Part shown: positions 48,248 through 60,700 of the stretch, piece by piece
How the letters are laid out: each line of letters opens with the position of its first letter
Numbering within the stretch: the first letter of the stretch is position 1
From: Plutella xylostella
Lineage: Eukaryota; Arthropoda; Insecta; Lepidoptera; Plutellidae
Direction: 5' to 3'
Length of the DNA stretch: 64,000 nt
NCBI RefSeq assembly: GCF_932276165.1
Contig: NC_063998.1
Coordinates: forward strand, 198,501 to 262,500
Translations under genes and position numbers: made by a program
Notes under the pieces: generated by a model
Seen by the model: only the letters and a program-made list of their open reading frames with translations
The model's database searches: none
Told to the model about the DNA's origin: nothing

Positions 48248-48258
48248 GACAGCAACAA
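47738..48258 (+). mobile_element. 5'-truncated RTE-like LINE, 521 bp
   Basis: A perfect 11-bp TSD, ATAGTTGACGT, lies at 47727-47737 and 48259-48269. The insert starts inside the ORF and ends with a short tail (AGGACAGCAACAA). It is the same family as 29557-30005. Confidence 0.87.
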
Positions 48259-48407
48259 ATAGTTGACGTACAATTTTACTGAAACTTTTCATAAATATCA
48301 AGGATCTTCCATGGGAATTTCTTCAAAAATCACACTTTGTAACAAAAGTACATAACTCTATTAAGGAGTACCATAGCATTTAGATACTTACCTACAATTT
48401 ATCGTAA

Positions 48408-48555
48408 GGCCCTTTTTCACAATGTCTAGTTAGTGGCTGCTTTACTACTTGTCAGATAAAAGACATGCTGTCACCCTCTGCTATTATTTTTAGACAGTGA
48501 CAGCATGTTTTTTATCCCACAGGTAGCCACTAACTAGACATTGTGAAACAGGGCC
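48408..48555. mobile_element. Palindromic MITE, about 148 bp
   Basis: The left arm GGCCCTTTTTCACAATGTCT... and right arm ...AGACATTGTGAAACAGGGCC are inverted repeats that continue through AGTTAGTGGCT/AGCCACTAACT and GACATGCTGTCAC/GTGACAGCATGT. The ends are flanked by GTA on both sides (48404-48406 and 48556-48558, with one extra base on the left), a possible 3-bp TSD. Confidence 0.7.
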
Positions 48556-48558
48556 GTA

Positions 48559-50390
48559 CTAAATCCAAATGACACAAAATATTGTTCCTTCATACGTAAC
48601 GGTTCTAAACTGATGTAAGCAAGGTCATCAGAACATTACCGAAATCAACAATAAACGAAGGAACCCTTTCAACCCCATTTAATAGTCAGGGCTCGTCAAC
48701 CATTCCGATCCAAGCACTTACAGCTTCAGCAACACATTGCAAACATATGGACCTTAATACTTATGTAGCAAGACTCAAGATGGAAGTAGATAAGTGTACG
48801 ATACATGTCTCTGAGTCGGTAGTACACGTCGCCTGGTCCATCCCACAGACTTACACTTAGATTTGACCAGACACTGCAATTAAGTACATCCTACAATTGC
48901 TAGGTATGTTCTTTGCATGTACAAATTTGATAAATCAAATCTCATACAGTGTGCAGCCAAACGTGCTCAATGACGGTCGATGATAATAACACAAGCCATC
49001 GCCTCCCCATTGCTAGGGCCCGGGTCTCCTTCCGATGAAACAGTAAGTGTTTTGAGCCTAGTCCACCACGCTGCCCTAGTGCGGGTTGGTGGCCCCAACA
49101 CGAGCTTGTGTTGAGAGAGTTGCCGGCTAAGTGGGCCACCCGAACGGTCCGGCGGCGTCTGACTATGCTTTACGACTGCTGCCGAAGCAACAATCGGGAC
49201 CCACGGTTTAACGTGCCTTAAGCACGGAAGCGCCCAGAAAACAACCACGTGCCAAGCTGTTGCTTAACTTGGTACTGGTCAGAGGTATGTATACTCATAA
49301 CTTAAAAGATGTTTTGAAATAATGATACGCTTTGTTTCTATACAAGTGGAGTGCGCAGTCTAGGCAAATGTAAGTCTGTGGCCCATACAATCAAGTCACA
49401 AAGCCGATAGCGGTGGATTAGACTGGGCCGCTCCTGAATTAATTTGAAACGTGTCAATGATTTACTGCGTGACGGTTATTTAGTGCTGCGCCTGTAATGA
49501 CGGGCTTGAGCGGGTAGATTGTACTGGTCATCATCATCATCCGCCTATAGCAGTCCACTCAAAGCATGCCATTGGATGCGATCTAAAGATTTCTAAAGAT
49601 TTGCGTGAAAATGAAGTTAAATGTTTCCTATACAATGGATATTGGTTTGAGCATTTTGTATTTTACGCGGGAATATCTGGTTTAAATTGGAAAACACGGA
49701 TGTCTCCTCGACTAAATATTCTACTAACGTGTGTAAAGTAATTTGCTTAATATACATTACTAACTAAGCTAATTTAATGTGTCCACGGTCTAAAGGCTAC
49801 TGAAATAGTAATGTACATAATTTGAGGTAGCATTCGAAATGCGCCAGTATTGAATGAATGTCGCTACTCGCTCCCTCATTGAGAGTGAATGGAATTGGAA
49901 ACTAATGCCCGGTACTTAATAATCGTGGCCAATATTAGTACAGGTTGCAGTGCAGAGGACCTATAATACTTAGTCACCCGTTCAATTAAGTACTTCCCTC
50001 TAACAATATTTTAAATGTATGTATGAGTGATTCTGTAAGAAATTAATTGATTCTTCTGAAATGGGAGCTATGAGTATAAGTTTGACGAAAACTTTGATGA
50101 TGACATCCATCGTAGCCTCATCGATCAACTAGCTAGTCTTTGAGATTGGTGACCCGCGTGTGTGAGTGTGCATGGTTAGTTAGTGATTTGTATAACATGC
50201 CACATTTTGATTGATACATGATATGCAGTGTCCGACTATGGAACTGATTAAAATCTATACTGGGACCAAACTCGTGCGTACTACATCCACGACACACTAT
50301 CACGAGACATTTCTGTGTATGATACTGTCAAAAACTGTGAATTTATCAAAAGGGACTAATATACTTTCTAAAATAAAATATAATACTTAA
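48559..50390. other. Intergenic DNA
   Basis: Only the repeat at 48985-49262 was recognised. The rest is AT-rich without a supported gene. Confidence 0.35.
48985..49262. repeat. Second copy of the 2335-2640 repeat family
   Basis: It shares CCTCCCCATTGCTAGGGCCCGGGTCT-like sequence, TGAGAGAGTTGCCGG, GACTGCTGCCGAAGCAACAA and CCAGAAAACAACCACGTG in the same order and orientation as 2335-2640. Confidence 0.6.
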
Positions 50391-50423
50391 TCCTAACTAA
50401 TATTATAAATGTGAAAGTAACTG

Positions 50424-50466
<43 letters not shown>

Positions 50467-50632
50467 TACTCTTTCACGCCAAAACTACTGAACGGATTTG
50501 CATGAAATTTTGGTATTGGTAATTGGTATACATACGGTCTAGACCCTGGGAAAGGACATAGGCTACTTTTTATCCCGGGATTCCCACGGGAAAACTTTTT
50601 AAGGCGAAGCGAAGCGCGCGGGAACAGCTAGT
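50391..50632 (+). repeat. Helitron-like non-autonomous repeat with internal (CTGT)n
   Basis: It begins TCCTAACTAATATTATAAAT, carries a (CTGT)n tract at about 50423-50466, then CTCTTTCACGCCAAAACTACTG, and ends CGCGCGGGAACAGCTAGT. A TC start and a CTAG-type end without TSD or inverted repeats would suit a Helitron. Related fragments lie at 22660 and 27988. Confidence 0.55.
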
Positions 50633-51248
50633 AAATAATAAAGTAAAAAAGAAAAGAAGAAGTTCAGTTTTTGACGGCGTCGGAAAATGGTGTAAATGAC
50701 TGTAATGATTGCGGAATAATAGAGGTAATATAATATAAAGTGCGGCGCATAATGCATGTAAATTTATATTAATTTGTGATTAGATTATAGTGTGGTCATT
50801 GACAATACGGATTAATGAACTAAACTAACGGTGCAGCGTAATTATAATAATATGAAAACGTTAAATTATGCACAGTGGATTTTTGGGGTGAGTTTAGTTA
50901 TTATATTTAACTTTATATCATCTTATTTTATCATATTTCCTATGCACATCTGAGGAGACCATAACTGAACCGAGACTTACTGGTGTTCCTTCGAATAATT
51001 TGTACCATGTACCTACTTACCACAAAACTAAAGGCAAGAAAAAGCCATGATATCTGCAAGTAACGCTGACGTCACAAGAACCTTTCACGCTGAGAGCTTA
51101 TAGACAAAAGTAATATCTCCAGAATAAGAGAGCGTAGTGGTTCCTTGAGCTGGCATGGCGTGCCTTTGTCGTGTGGCGCCGAGATGAGGTATGGAGCCTC
51201 CGCGGGCTCGCTTCATACACTCGCGACTAGAGAAAATAATAAATATCA

Positions 51249-51440
51249 GCCAATAATCATCCACGGCCGGACATAGGCCTCTCCCAAGGAGCGCCACAAC
51301 ACTCGGTCCTCGGTCTTCCTCATCCAGCCACTACCGGCTACCCGCAGGTCGTCCAGCGGGCAGGAGGGCGTCCTACGCTGCGTTTGCCTGGTCGTGGTCT
51401 CCACTCAAGAACTCCTCTATCCCAACGGTTATCGGTTCTT
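51249..51440. repeat. RTE-type LINE 3' fragment
   Basis: CAGCCAATAATCATCCACGG, GGCCTCTCCCAAGGAGCGCC and CCAGCCACTACCGGCTACCC match 5403-5465 and 7075-7110. This is the longest copy of the segment here. Confidence 0.6.
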
Positions 51441-52512
51441 CGGCAGATATGATCGGCCACTGTTTTCCTGTTTTTGTGTACAAATTAAGAAAATCTCTCG
51501 GTCTTAACTTTCTATTAACGTTTCATGCGACTGATGCAAACTTGTCAGAGTAAAATTTTTTTTTAATGATTTGTGAAAAGTGACCTCTTGATTTAATCAT
51601 CAGAATAATATAAATCGTACACTCGTATGACCAATTTTTTTAAATTAAGATAAATAAGGTCGAAAGTGTCTGAAAGCGGCCCACTCAGGCGGCGTATTGT
51701 CATTTCTCGTCACATACTTCTTCAGAGGCGGCTGAGACGTGGGTTGTTAATGAATTACACTTGTACCTCTCTGCACACTCACTAAACCGCAACCCGAATA
51801 CAAAAAAAAATATGCTTACAAAAAAATTTGAAAAGTAAAAGTGTTATTTGCAACAACATAATTATTATCACATAACTATACATAAATAGGTAGGTATGAA
51901 AAGTGTAACATAAGGATGTAACTGGGTAAGTTTTAGTCCAATGCCTCGATACGGGAGTTAGGTATTTTAATAGAAAAGATGAAAAATATTGTAGTTTTGT
52001 CTTTGATGACGACAGTCATCGATGCTTGCATGTTGCAAGTATTGTTTTATATCTGGACTTCCTCAAGATCTTTGAATTACGGGATCAATTATTACATTCT
52101 GAATACCTTATACTAGTATACGAATTATTTCTATTCATAATACTGTAACTATTATGAGCGATACAGTAGGACCGATGTGTAAGTTCCGGGTAAATAAAGC
52201 GTAGCGGCGCCGCCTCAAAGACTTCCATAGTCTAATTGAAATTGCTTCAGACTGTAGCTGGCCCATTCCTGTGCGGACCCCGACATCTGAATACCAAGGA
52301 AATGTATGTGATGCGATTCAATATAAGTTAAAAGGTATATTACATGTCCAGCTATTCCAAATGATTAAAAGTGTGCTTTAAATTGTATAATTTCCACTGA
52401 ATCTTTTAAATGTAATATCCAATTTACGCTGCAGAAAAATAATACGCTATTTCATTATGTAATCTTTATGTATTATTGAAGTGGTTTATAAATGTATTTT
52501 ATTGTCTTTCAG

Positions 52513-52567
52513 GTATGTCAGTCGCTGACCAGCAAACGTACGACACCGTCATTGACATCAGAAAACC
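52513..52567 (+). CDS. Candidate 55-bp exon
   Basis: TTATTGTCTTTCAG precedes and GTAAGTTAAC follows a segment of higher GC content than its surroundings. All that can be said is that both splice sites are good. Two frames are open, MSVADQQTYDTVIDIRKP and VCQSLTSKRTTPSLTSEN. No family is recognised. Confidence 0.3.
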
Positions 52568-54786
52568 GTAAGTTAACTGGATTAAGTTTAGTGAGCGACT
52601 AGTATGTTACACTTTAACTTTTATAGTTTACGACAAACCTCAGACATGTACGTAGACGTACTGCTGCAGTGAAGAACCAATGTTGGTACAGTAGGGTCGA
52701 CGTGGCGATGCCAGACCGTCCCGGCCTCAAGGCGGAGGCGGATTGTTGCTAATTTAATTATTGTTTGTGATTCCGAGCGGCAGCATTAATTTATTTGGCC
52801 GCATGTACCTCCTGTTGGCTTCACAATCCGCGCTTATTTCCGCATGTTCTATACGATTTATGTGCGGCTGTTCGCTGTACAAGTTGCTGCTTGAAATTGT
52901 TGCCTATTTATTTATTTATTGAAAAGGATAAACAGAAATTGGATTTCGTAGTTGGAACGTAATTAATTACTAAACAGGTGTGTGTTTGTATACAGTTTCG
53001 TATTTAATTAATAGTAATTCACTGTATTTCAGCAACAATTATTAATGAGGGATTAAAATAATATCTGAAATAATTAATAATATCTCATGATTAAAGTGAA
53101 ACTACGCAAGCTAAAATGGCGGATTATTCACTGACATCCTGAAAAAATTACAAACTAATTGAACCGGCTACCAGTATGGATACATATCGTATAAACGAAA
53201 CACACAATTACAGTTGCCTTTGAGAAGTCCACTGATAAAACCCCCCTCTCTACACAAAGGTCTTGAAGCCCCACAACAACAGCGAGCGGCTCGGCACTCG
53301 GCAGTGCGGCCGCGGCATTCCGCAGCGAGCTAATTGAAATAGTTGCACTTTCAGTAGCAGTAGGTACTGTCCGCGCCAGACAGTGGTGGCTGCTCTCTTG
53401 TATGCCAGCCTTGCAAGGATTAAGGAACGTGTGTAAGAGTTTGATAGTAATAATGTATATGTAAACTATGTTTATATCTGCAGCAAAATAAGTTCATCCT
53501 GAGAGTCGCACTTGAAAGAAGCTGAAAATATTATACAATAGCTTATATTTTATGAAATTTAACAATGAATATCTTGAAGGATATCATATATGTAATCGTG
53601 TGTACTTACGCAATTACATACTGACTGAAATTGTAACACAGTTCGGGCAGTGAAAAATAAATGTGATATATAATTTGTATGACGTTTAAGATATTGATAG
53701 TGGAACTTGTGTAAAGCTACATAGGTAGCAATTCTTCGGCGCCATTCATTTTTGCGTTTATTAATAAAATTATCAATTAATCACTGATGAAACCGTTGAG
53801 CATTACTCCCAAGTCATCGTTGTTCTAAGGCTCAAACAATGCAGAAAAGTAATACGAGCGCAATCATAATCTTCACCACACCAGGGGCTCCAAGTTGAGT
53901 CGAGAGACGCAGGCACATGTCAGCGTTTGTTCAGTCGCTCATTTCGCTAATACTTTCAAAAGCTTTTTCAAAAACTTCTAAGCAGCTTTCCGAACAACTT
54001 TATTGTCGAAGACTGGGATTTTAGGACTTGGCACTGGCTTAAATAGAAAAGTCCTGACGAAATAAGATAGGGAAATAACTTTATATTGCCGTTTTCAATT
54101 GGGATTTTTGACAACAGCTGGAGAGCTTTTCAATCTCTTCGATAGGATGCAACTGTTAAAACAATTGAATTAAGTTTATCTTTACCTATTGAACGGTAAC
54201 TTTTTAAAACCATTTATTACTTTCGATCAAAAAATGCGATGGAGTTGTATTAGTTCTTATATTGTTAAGATTGATTGTCCTAATGTTTAGAATTTGAGCA
54301 AAGTACACAACTTTTAATGTAAACAAAACATATTGCCTTATTTTATTACATTGTTAAAATACCTAATAATTATATTTTTTTTGTAAAAATAATCTTCTGG
54401 TAAGATTAAAAAGGCTTTCGCTTTTACGGCAGATTAAACACTTTTTTATATTAAAAAAGGTGAAAACTTTATCTACCGGTTTACTTTTAAGTATCTTATC
54501 TGGGTCAAGCGAACATAAAATATTTGTAAAAGATATTATGCTGTAAAATTACTTTATGAAAACATCAGGATATGAAATTCACTTCTTGTTATCCGATCGA
54601 TAGTTTCTCAGAGCTTTATGTGTTTTAGAAAAGTAATAATGTACAATCAGGTGGACTAAAAGCATTTTCTAAGAGCTTAGAGCATTTTCTACCAGTCAAC
54701 AGATATTTACAATCAAAGAGGGGTCCAGTGTACAAAAAAAATCTAAAGGAATATAATTCTTTTAAAAAATTTATATTTATATTGTA
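52568..54786. other. Non-coding DNA with GC-richer islands
   Basis: Blocks at 52680-52890 and 53265-53400 are GC-richer and carry words such as TTAATTATTGTTTG and CTAATTGAAAT in otherwise AT-rich DNA. They might be conserved enhancers, but one sequence cannot show that. No gene is supported. Confidence 0.3.
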
Positions 54787-54790
54787 TATG

Positions 54791-55820
54791 TGTCGCAGCC
54801 GGATCGTATAATCCGCCGTATTACATTATGGCTAGCCGCATTACAAGACAGGGCCTCTTTGTAATGCGGCGGATCAACGTTTAGCCGTATTGAATATGGC
54901 TGAATGAAAATGGGCCGGATTGTATTCGACATCATACGTCATTCAATATGGCTGGCCGTTATGTAATACGGCGAGAGATTAGCCACCGCATCAAAAGATT
55001 TTAGTTTCGTTTTTTTAACACTCGTGACGCTGCTTGACATAACAACAATAATGGCGTTGGATACAGATATTTGATGATGATTAAAACAAAGAAATCGTGT
55101 TAAATATGTTAGTAAACAGTGACTTCAAGAAGAATTTTCATGTGAAATTAAATAATATCTATTCCGATCAATGCGGAACAGTGAAAAACGTACAAAAGTT
55201 ATAACGCACATCAAACAGCTAAAGTGACCATGGATTCTGGTGGTCGGCGGATTGCCACACAGTATTACTGGGTCAAAAAATATAATTGTGGCCGGCAAAG
55301 ATTATTTGATCTTGAAGAGACTGCGACTAGGCAAACGTAGTGTGAGGCGCCCTCCGGCTAGATGAAATGACGACTTACGAAAGGTGGTTGGTTATGATTG
55401 GATGTGGAAAGCTATAGATCGCATCCAGTGATGTGCTTTGGGAGAGGCCTACGTCCAGAAGTGATAATGATGATGATGAAGAATAATAATTTCGAAGATC
55501 CTACAATCCGAGTAGTGCCCATGCACAGTATTTTGATACTTTAACGGAAGTCCATATGATAGCATATTTACACTATTATGATTACAAAATGTTTGTCAAA
55601 CCACCGAAACCTCAAAATTCCTTCAGCAGTAATTTCATGGACATGATCACCCTACCATTTAGTAGTAGTACGATGCGGCTAAACGTGGGCCGCCGTAATG
55701 AAGAACGTATCGAAATGACAATCCGGCTAAACGTTGATACGCCGTATTACAAAGCGGCCCTGTTTTGTAATGCGGCCAGCCGTAATGTAATACGGCGGAT
55801 TATACGATCCGGCTGCGACA
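54791..55820. mobile_element. 1030-bp foldback element with long complex inverted repeats
   Basis: The 4-bp TSD TATG lies at 54787-54790 and 55821-55824. The ends begin TGTCGCAGCCGGATCGTATA and continue as near-identical inverted arms for about 70 bp (through ACAGGGCC) and less exactly to roughly 160-200 bp. Each arm holds repeated direct and inverse forms of GCCGTATTACAT / TAATGCGGC, so arms can also fold on themselves. No transposase is encoded; the middle carries an RTE tail at 55320-55485. Confidence 0.75.
55320..55485 (+). repeat. RTE LINE tail nested in the foldback element
   Basis: ACTGCGACTAGGCAAACGTAG ... GCTTTGGGAGAGGCCTACG ... TAATGATGATGATGAAG is the plus-strand form of the LINE 3' end seen reversed at 5403 and 51249. 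It must have inserted into, or been captured by, the foldback element. Confidence 0.6.
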
Positions 55821-55896
55821 TATGTACTTATTATTAGGTACTTAACAAAATAAAATTACACGTATACTATACACATATCATATATTACACATATCT

Positions 55897-55938
55897 CTCG
55901 TACGCTATGTCTATACATGTCTATACATAGCGTACGAG
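55897..55938. repeat. 42-bp palindrome
   Basis: CTCGTACGCTATGT and ACATAGCGTACGAG pair perfectly around CTATACATGTCTAT, which pairs in part itself. Confidence 0.7.
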
Positions 55939-56496
55939 GTAAATAATTTGTACTTCACTTACGACTCAAAATCAGATGATCATAGCCATATTGTTAACAA
56001 AAATTAGTCTCTACAGCTAGTAACTGAAAAGCTGTCCCTTCAGGTAGGTACCTATTCTCAGCACAAAAGCTCGTCAAAGTCTTACATATGACTGGATTAT
56101 ACTTGCAATTGGTATTTGCTTATTCGCAAAACAGTTACTGCTATATCCAAAGTGATCACGATTTGTAGTTGGAGGGCGAGTATTTAGGGGCGGTTTGTGT
56201 TAACCTCCTGTGTAGCAACTATCTTGAGCTATTCAATCGTGTCTAATTGGAGAAGTTTGCACGTTGCATGTCCCAATGACTGATAACAACAGCTACACGC
56301 AGAACCTACAGCGCCAACTTGGTGTATCGGGTTGTAAAACAAACTTTACCGCGACCTTTAGGCCATCCTTGAGTTGAAAATAGGCAAGCTAAAGATGTAC
56401 GTGTATGATGTTTTGTTTTGATTCAGAATGATGTACTTAGCTATAGAGAGGCTGCGTTCCTAGTCTGAAAACTGCTCAGTCGTGTTTTCGCAATAA

Positions 56497-56624
56497 AGCG
56501 CCATTTACACGACGCAAGTTTCTTCCCTGTTAAAACATTGTTTAGTTTAGACCATACAAGTAATGAATTGCTTCAATTTAATTTTATGCAACAGGCAAGA
56601 AACATGCGTTGTGTAAATGGCGCT
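56497..56624. mobile_element. Palindromic PIF/Harbinger-type MITE, 128 bp
   Basis: The TSD TAA lies at 56494-56496 and 56625-56627. The ends AGCGCCATTTACACGACGCA and its partner TGCGTTGTGTAAATGGCGCT are inverted repeats, extended by GTTTCTTCCCTGTT/AACAGGCAAGAAAC. This has the same structure as 24766-24907 with a different sequence. Confidence 0.75.
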
Positions 56625-57705
56625 TAAGGCTTTCTAGTACCTACATTGCTCCTAGTCTGCAACTTTAATTCAAGTGCTGTTCAATAAAGCATATTCCCTT
56701 CTATTCTATTCTTTAAAGCCCTGATAAAATTTAAAAAAAAAACCTTATCTTTTCTTCTAAGAAGCCAACCATGTAGACGTGAGCTCAGCTGATCAGCGAA
56801 TCAGTGATGCAGCTCATTCGGTCCTCATTACCATAACTCGCGTTGCCTCCACTCTGATAAGCAAGCGGAGCGCAGCTCTGTTGTGGCGTCCTGACTTGAA
56901 GAGACTAGCTAATTGTTTATCAAGGAGGCATGAGTGTAGAAGATCTCTTTTGAATTTAATAGTTTGATTTCAGAGTACGTAGGTAATCTTCGTCCTATAA
57001 CCGAACCGACCTATAGTCGATATTCTATGAATAAAACTATATATCGGTGACTGGGTAATACTGAACAATCGCGACAGGAAAAGTGATTCTGAATAAACCC
57101 TAGAGTCACCCGCTTTCGGCTTATTATACCACTTTTACACACCCTGTAGGTATATAGAGTTTTGTCCTCATAAGCAAAATGTAAACTTTGTATGTATTAT
57201 ACCTACTCATGGGATATATTGTCATTAAGTTAAACGGTACAGAGGCTCTGGGCTAGAGTCAGCCGAATCTCGGCGCTGTATCAGTTGCTTACTCAATCGG
57301 GTGCTCAAATTGAAACGCCGAACGAAAATACAGTTCGGTGCACCGACAATTTACAATTCACTTGCACCGCCCTGTTGTTTCTGGGAGCGTGCAGTGCTGG
57401 CCAGATTATTAGGGACTTTTCTTAGTTCTTTAGTAAAAAATCTAGTAAGTAGATTAAGTTGGACCATCATAAATCATGCCAACAAAATGGTTAGTTATGT
57501 TTTTATTCAGTTTCAAATCCCAGAAAAAGCCATGACTGTGGGTCATGGCATTCACCTGATCTGGCATGGGTGCCATTCTAGGTATATAAATTTAAATTCA
57601 TATTTCTTTTTTTGCTGATATTCATTATTCTGAGATTATTTATCATTAAGCCAATACACTGTTTTGCTACTTATCATTGGAAGTTTCAAAAACAATGTAT
57701 CTATG

Positions 57706-59591
57706 ACAGATTTATCTCAGGCATACATAATAGGTACATCGAGTTACAGACACCAAAAGCAAAATAAGCAAGCATTTTCAGGTGAAAAACCTTATATTTT
57801 CCCTGAAAACCGCTATAAAGTAGCATTACATTTGTAATTTCAAGAAATTATTATTATCTAGTACTACCCTGTTTCCTTTCATCAATACTTTTACTTACTC
57901 CCACCACCTGGGTACAACATCCCCAATGATTTGTCTTGCAGTGTATTCCTATGAATTGTATTTGAGAGTTAGGGTGCATTTTCATGGCACCGCCACCCAA
58001 ATGATGTAAGGGAGGAAATGCACGGCCATTGGAAATTTGCTCTCGCGCTTAGCTCTATTTAGTCCCGCTTTATACCGACTAATGAATGCCAACCCAGTTA
58101 TTGGTCGCGTCCAGTTGATGGCGGATTCATTGATTCTACTTTGGAATCGGCAAATCTCTGACGTATTGAGTTTGAATGTGACGTAACGTTATTGTTTGAT
58201 AATTTAATAACGAGGTCGGAAACAGTATTTCTGTGTGAGGCATTTTGTGAGCTTTGTATCTAGTACGTAATGTAATTTGTACCTAGTGATTTGGTGATTT
58301 TTTTATTGAACTTTGCACGAAATAATTCACTTTCTGCTACCGTGATTCTATCTTTCTTTAGCAATCAATAATAATATATTTAAACAATGCATTGCAAGAA
58401 AAAGGTCATGTGATATTACACCAATCATACACCATTGTGCTTCACCATAAAACCTAGACAGTGATCAACAGATATGATGTTTAGCGCTGTCAAAGGCCTA
58501 ATAAATCTGTCAATTACTATTGTGCACCCTTTAAACTTTGTTTTGAGGTAGATAATAGAGTTTATGCTTAAGCATGTCCTATAATACTGTTTCACAGCCT
58601 TATAATCTTTCAGTTTCCTTTACAAGTGCGGCTCGCCTATTACAAACACTAGAGCGGACATAATACACCCGCTAGCGAGGCTCGGTAAGAGGCCGTCAAA
58701 TTAAAAGTACCAGGCAAGCATAGCCTCCGAGAGTAAAAGCCTCAGTAATTATTCCGCGCTACAGGTGTCGAGGAAAATGGGACGACCGTGACGTCACTCA
58801 TTCCATAATGGACTCCTTTTGTACTCCGGTAAATGGAAAATTTCGAACGAAGTATTTTCCTTGTTAAGCAGTGTCATCCGAGGAGTGTTGATGTTGAGTG
58901 AGCCAGATACTTCCATTTCATGTAATCCTGGTATTAATAATAATAATAATAATAATAATATCCATTTATTTCAGGCATCAATGGCCCATAGTATAAAATA
59001 CACAAATACATTTTAAAATAAATCAAACAATATTAATATATACTCTAGAAACTTATAAAAACTAAAATTAACTAAACTCTAGCACTATTATCAGGGGGTT
59101 TAATAGTCTGTTTGGCCTCCCTGTATCGGCGGAACACTATCCCCGCAGGCCAGAAGTTTTTATCCAGCAGAACCTTCTGCTGGGCCGCGGGAATCCGAAT
59201 ACGGAACGACTTGAAGTCCGTCTGCTTGGCGGACTGCAGCCTCTCGATCGCCAGCACCTGGACTGGCTGTTCGTTGCGGCCGACACTCCTCTCCTTAATA
59301 TAGCCTTAATGTTGACCTGGAACTGTCTGATCACTTTCAATCAAACTGCCTACTGCAGGTGCAATTTTGATTTTGATTTATATTCGAACGGTAAATTCCA
59401 AAATCAGTTCACCACTTCCAACATATAAAACAGAAAAATTATAAAGTTGTTTCGACATTTTTACCGAAACTGCCAATCTAATATTATACGTACTGGTTTA
59501 TATTAACAACCACTTTTGAATAGGTTCGTAGTTATCTCTATTCTACGTTAATTAAACAGCATTTTAATACTTAAAAGTATCATTTATTTAC
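57706..59591 (+). repeat. Copy 1 of a long direct duplication
   Basis: From ACAGATTT at 57706 the sequence runs parallel to 62517 onward. It is interrupted by a 374-bp LINE-like insert (58935-59308) absent from copy 2 and continues to at least 59591. The block 58624-58922 is identical to 63407-63705 over 299 bp; 57960-58260 differs from copy 2 at only a handful of sites; 58290-58600 is clearly more diverged. No open frame explains the conserved blocks. TGACGTCA, a CRE-type bZIP site, is at 58789-58796. Confidence 0.85.
58935..59308 (-). mobile_element. LINE ORF1-like fragment inserted in copy 1
   Basis: Copy 2 shows the empty site (GGTATTAATGTTGACC). The insert reads on the minus strand as coding sequence DFKSFRIRIPAA...DKNFWPAGIVFRRYRE, like the C-terminal end of LINE ORF1 proteins, a stop near 59072, then CCTGAAATAAATGGATATTATT with a poly-A signal and an (ATT)n tail at 58932-58960. 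The TSD is short (TTAAT-like). Confidence 0.65.
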
Positions 59592-60480
59592 CTTAAAACT
59601 GGCAACAGAACAAACTTTAATAAGTTAAGCCATTTGTGAGTTTGCAAACATTGTTACCACGATATTACCGAGGCTCTTAGGCAAACGGTAGGCATTACGC
59701 AAATCCCTAATAAATACACGGATTACAATTTAGTATTCTAGGCTTTAGCTCTGGACTTGAGACACAGTCTAAGCACGTCCTTTGATAAAGTCACGTAAGT
59801 AGGTAGGGCGAGGTACCCGCCTAAATTTGATAGACTGAAAATATTCAAGACAGTAGCTGACAAAGTAAAATATTTTAACAATAATTATATTTCTCTGGTT
59901 AATCTATGTTCTTTTTTGTTTGAATATCGATACATTATCTTGAAGCTGGTAGAACCAATCTCATCTAGATTAATCGCAAAGATCAAGATCCACCCCATAG
60001 ACATAGTAAGTACCTAAATTAAAAAATATTGTCAATAAATAAATAAAAACATAGAATAACGGTGACACGTGTTACAATCAATAGCTACATTGATTACCTA
60101 CTATAGTGTGACAAACTTATCTGTTCCGGTGAGAGCGAACTAAATTGATCCATATCTCATTACTTACTAATGAATTGTATATTGTAATTGATTAGATGGG
60201 TTTATTACACCGCAAGAGCGAATTAACAATACGAGCAAACTTAAAATCTTATAGAATTAAGAAATATTAGTCATTTATGTGAGCTGTCACCGGAACAGAT
60301 AAGTTTGTGGCACTGTACATAAATTTTTCAACTCACTTGATAGGTGACTTGAAAACTCATAGATTTCAAAATTCAAGTGTTTGCCTGCGTCACATATCTC
60401 CATTTATGACTGTACCTGTTAGTACATACATATTACCTGAAATAACATTATACATAAAGAATAATTTACTGTCTAAACAG

Positions 60481-60700
60481 TTTTTTTAAAGATCCCCCAC
60501 AAGGCTGACATCGTATAAAAGCGGATCTCCAGTCTGACATCACAGGCGGAGCGGCGGACTGTAAACTACACGTCTGATATCGCGATGTGCGGCCGAGCGG
60601 CGTCCCACTGATCCCGGCTAGGGGCGGCCGGAGGGTGTCCCACGATTTGTCGATACTTCTTCTTCTTCTTGTCGTGTCGATGGCAACTGTCACTCGATAC
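60481..60700. repeat. Dispersed LINE-type 3' fragment
   Basis: The segment GATCCCCCACAAGGCTGACATC ... GGATCTCCAGTCTGACATCAC ... CTTCTTCTTCTTCTTGTCGTGTCG is GC-rich with a CTT microsatellite, in the style of a LINE tail; I recall this wording from common lepidopteran repeats. No second copy is in this window. Confidence 0.4.

Noticed and set aside
47725..48273. 182-codon minus-strand ORF
   Set aside because: It is the antisense of the RTE fragment and spans both TSDs, so it cannot be a native gene.
56779..56967. 62-codon ORF with Arg/Ser-rich end
   Set aside because: No recognised domain and no convincing donor or acceptor pair on both sides.
57301..57618. 105-codon plus-strand ORF
   Set aside because: Composition is like the surroundings, there is no family motif, and it ends in low-complexity Phe codons.
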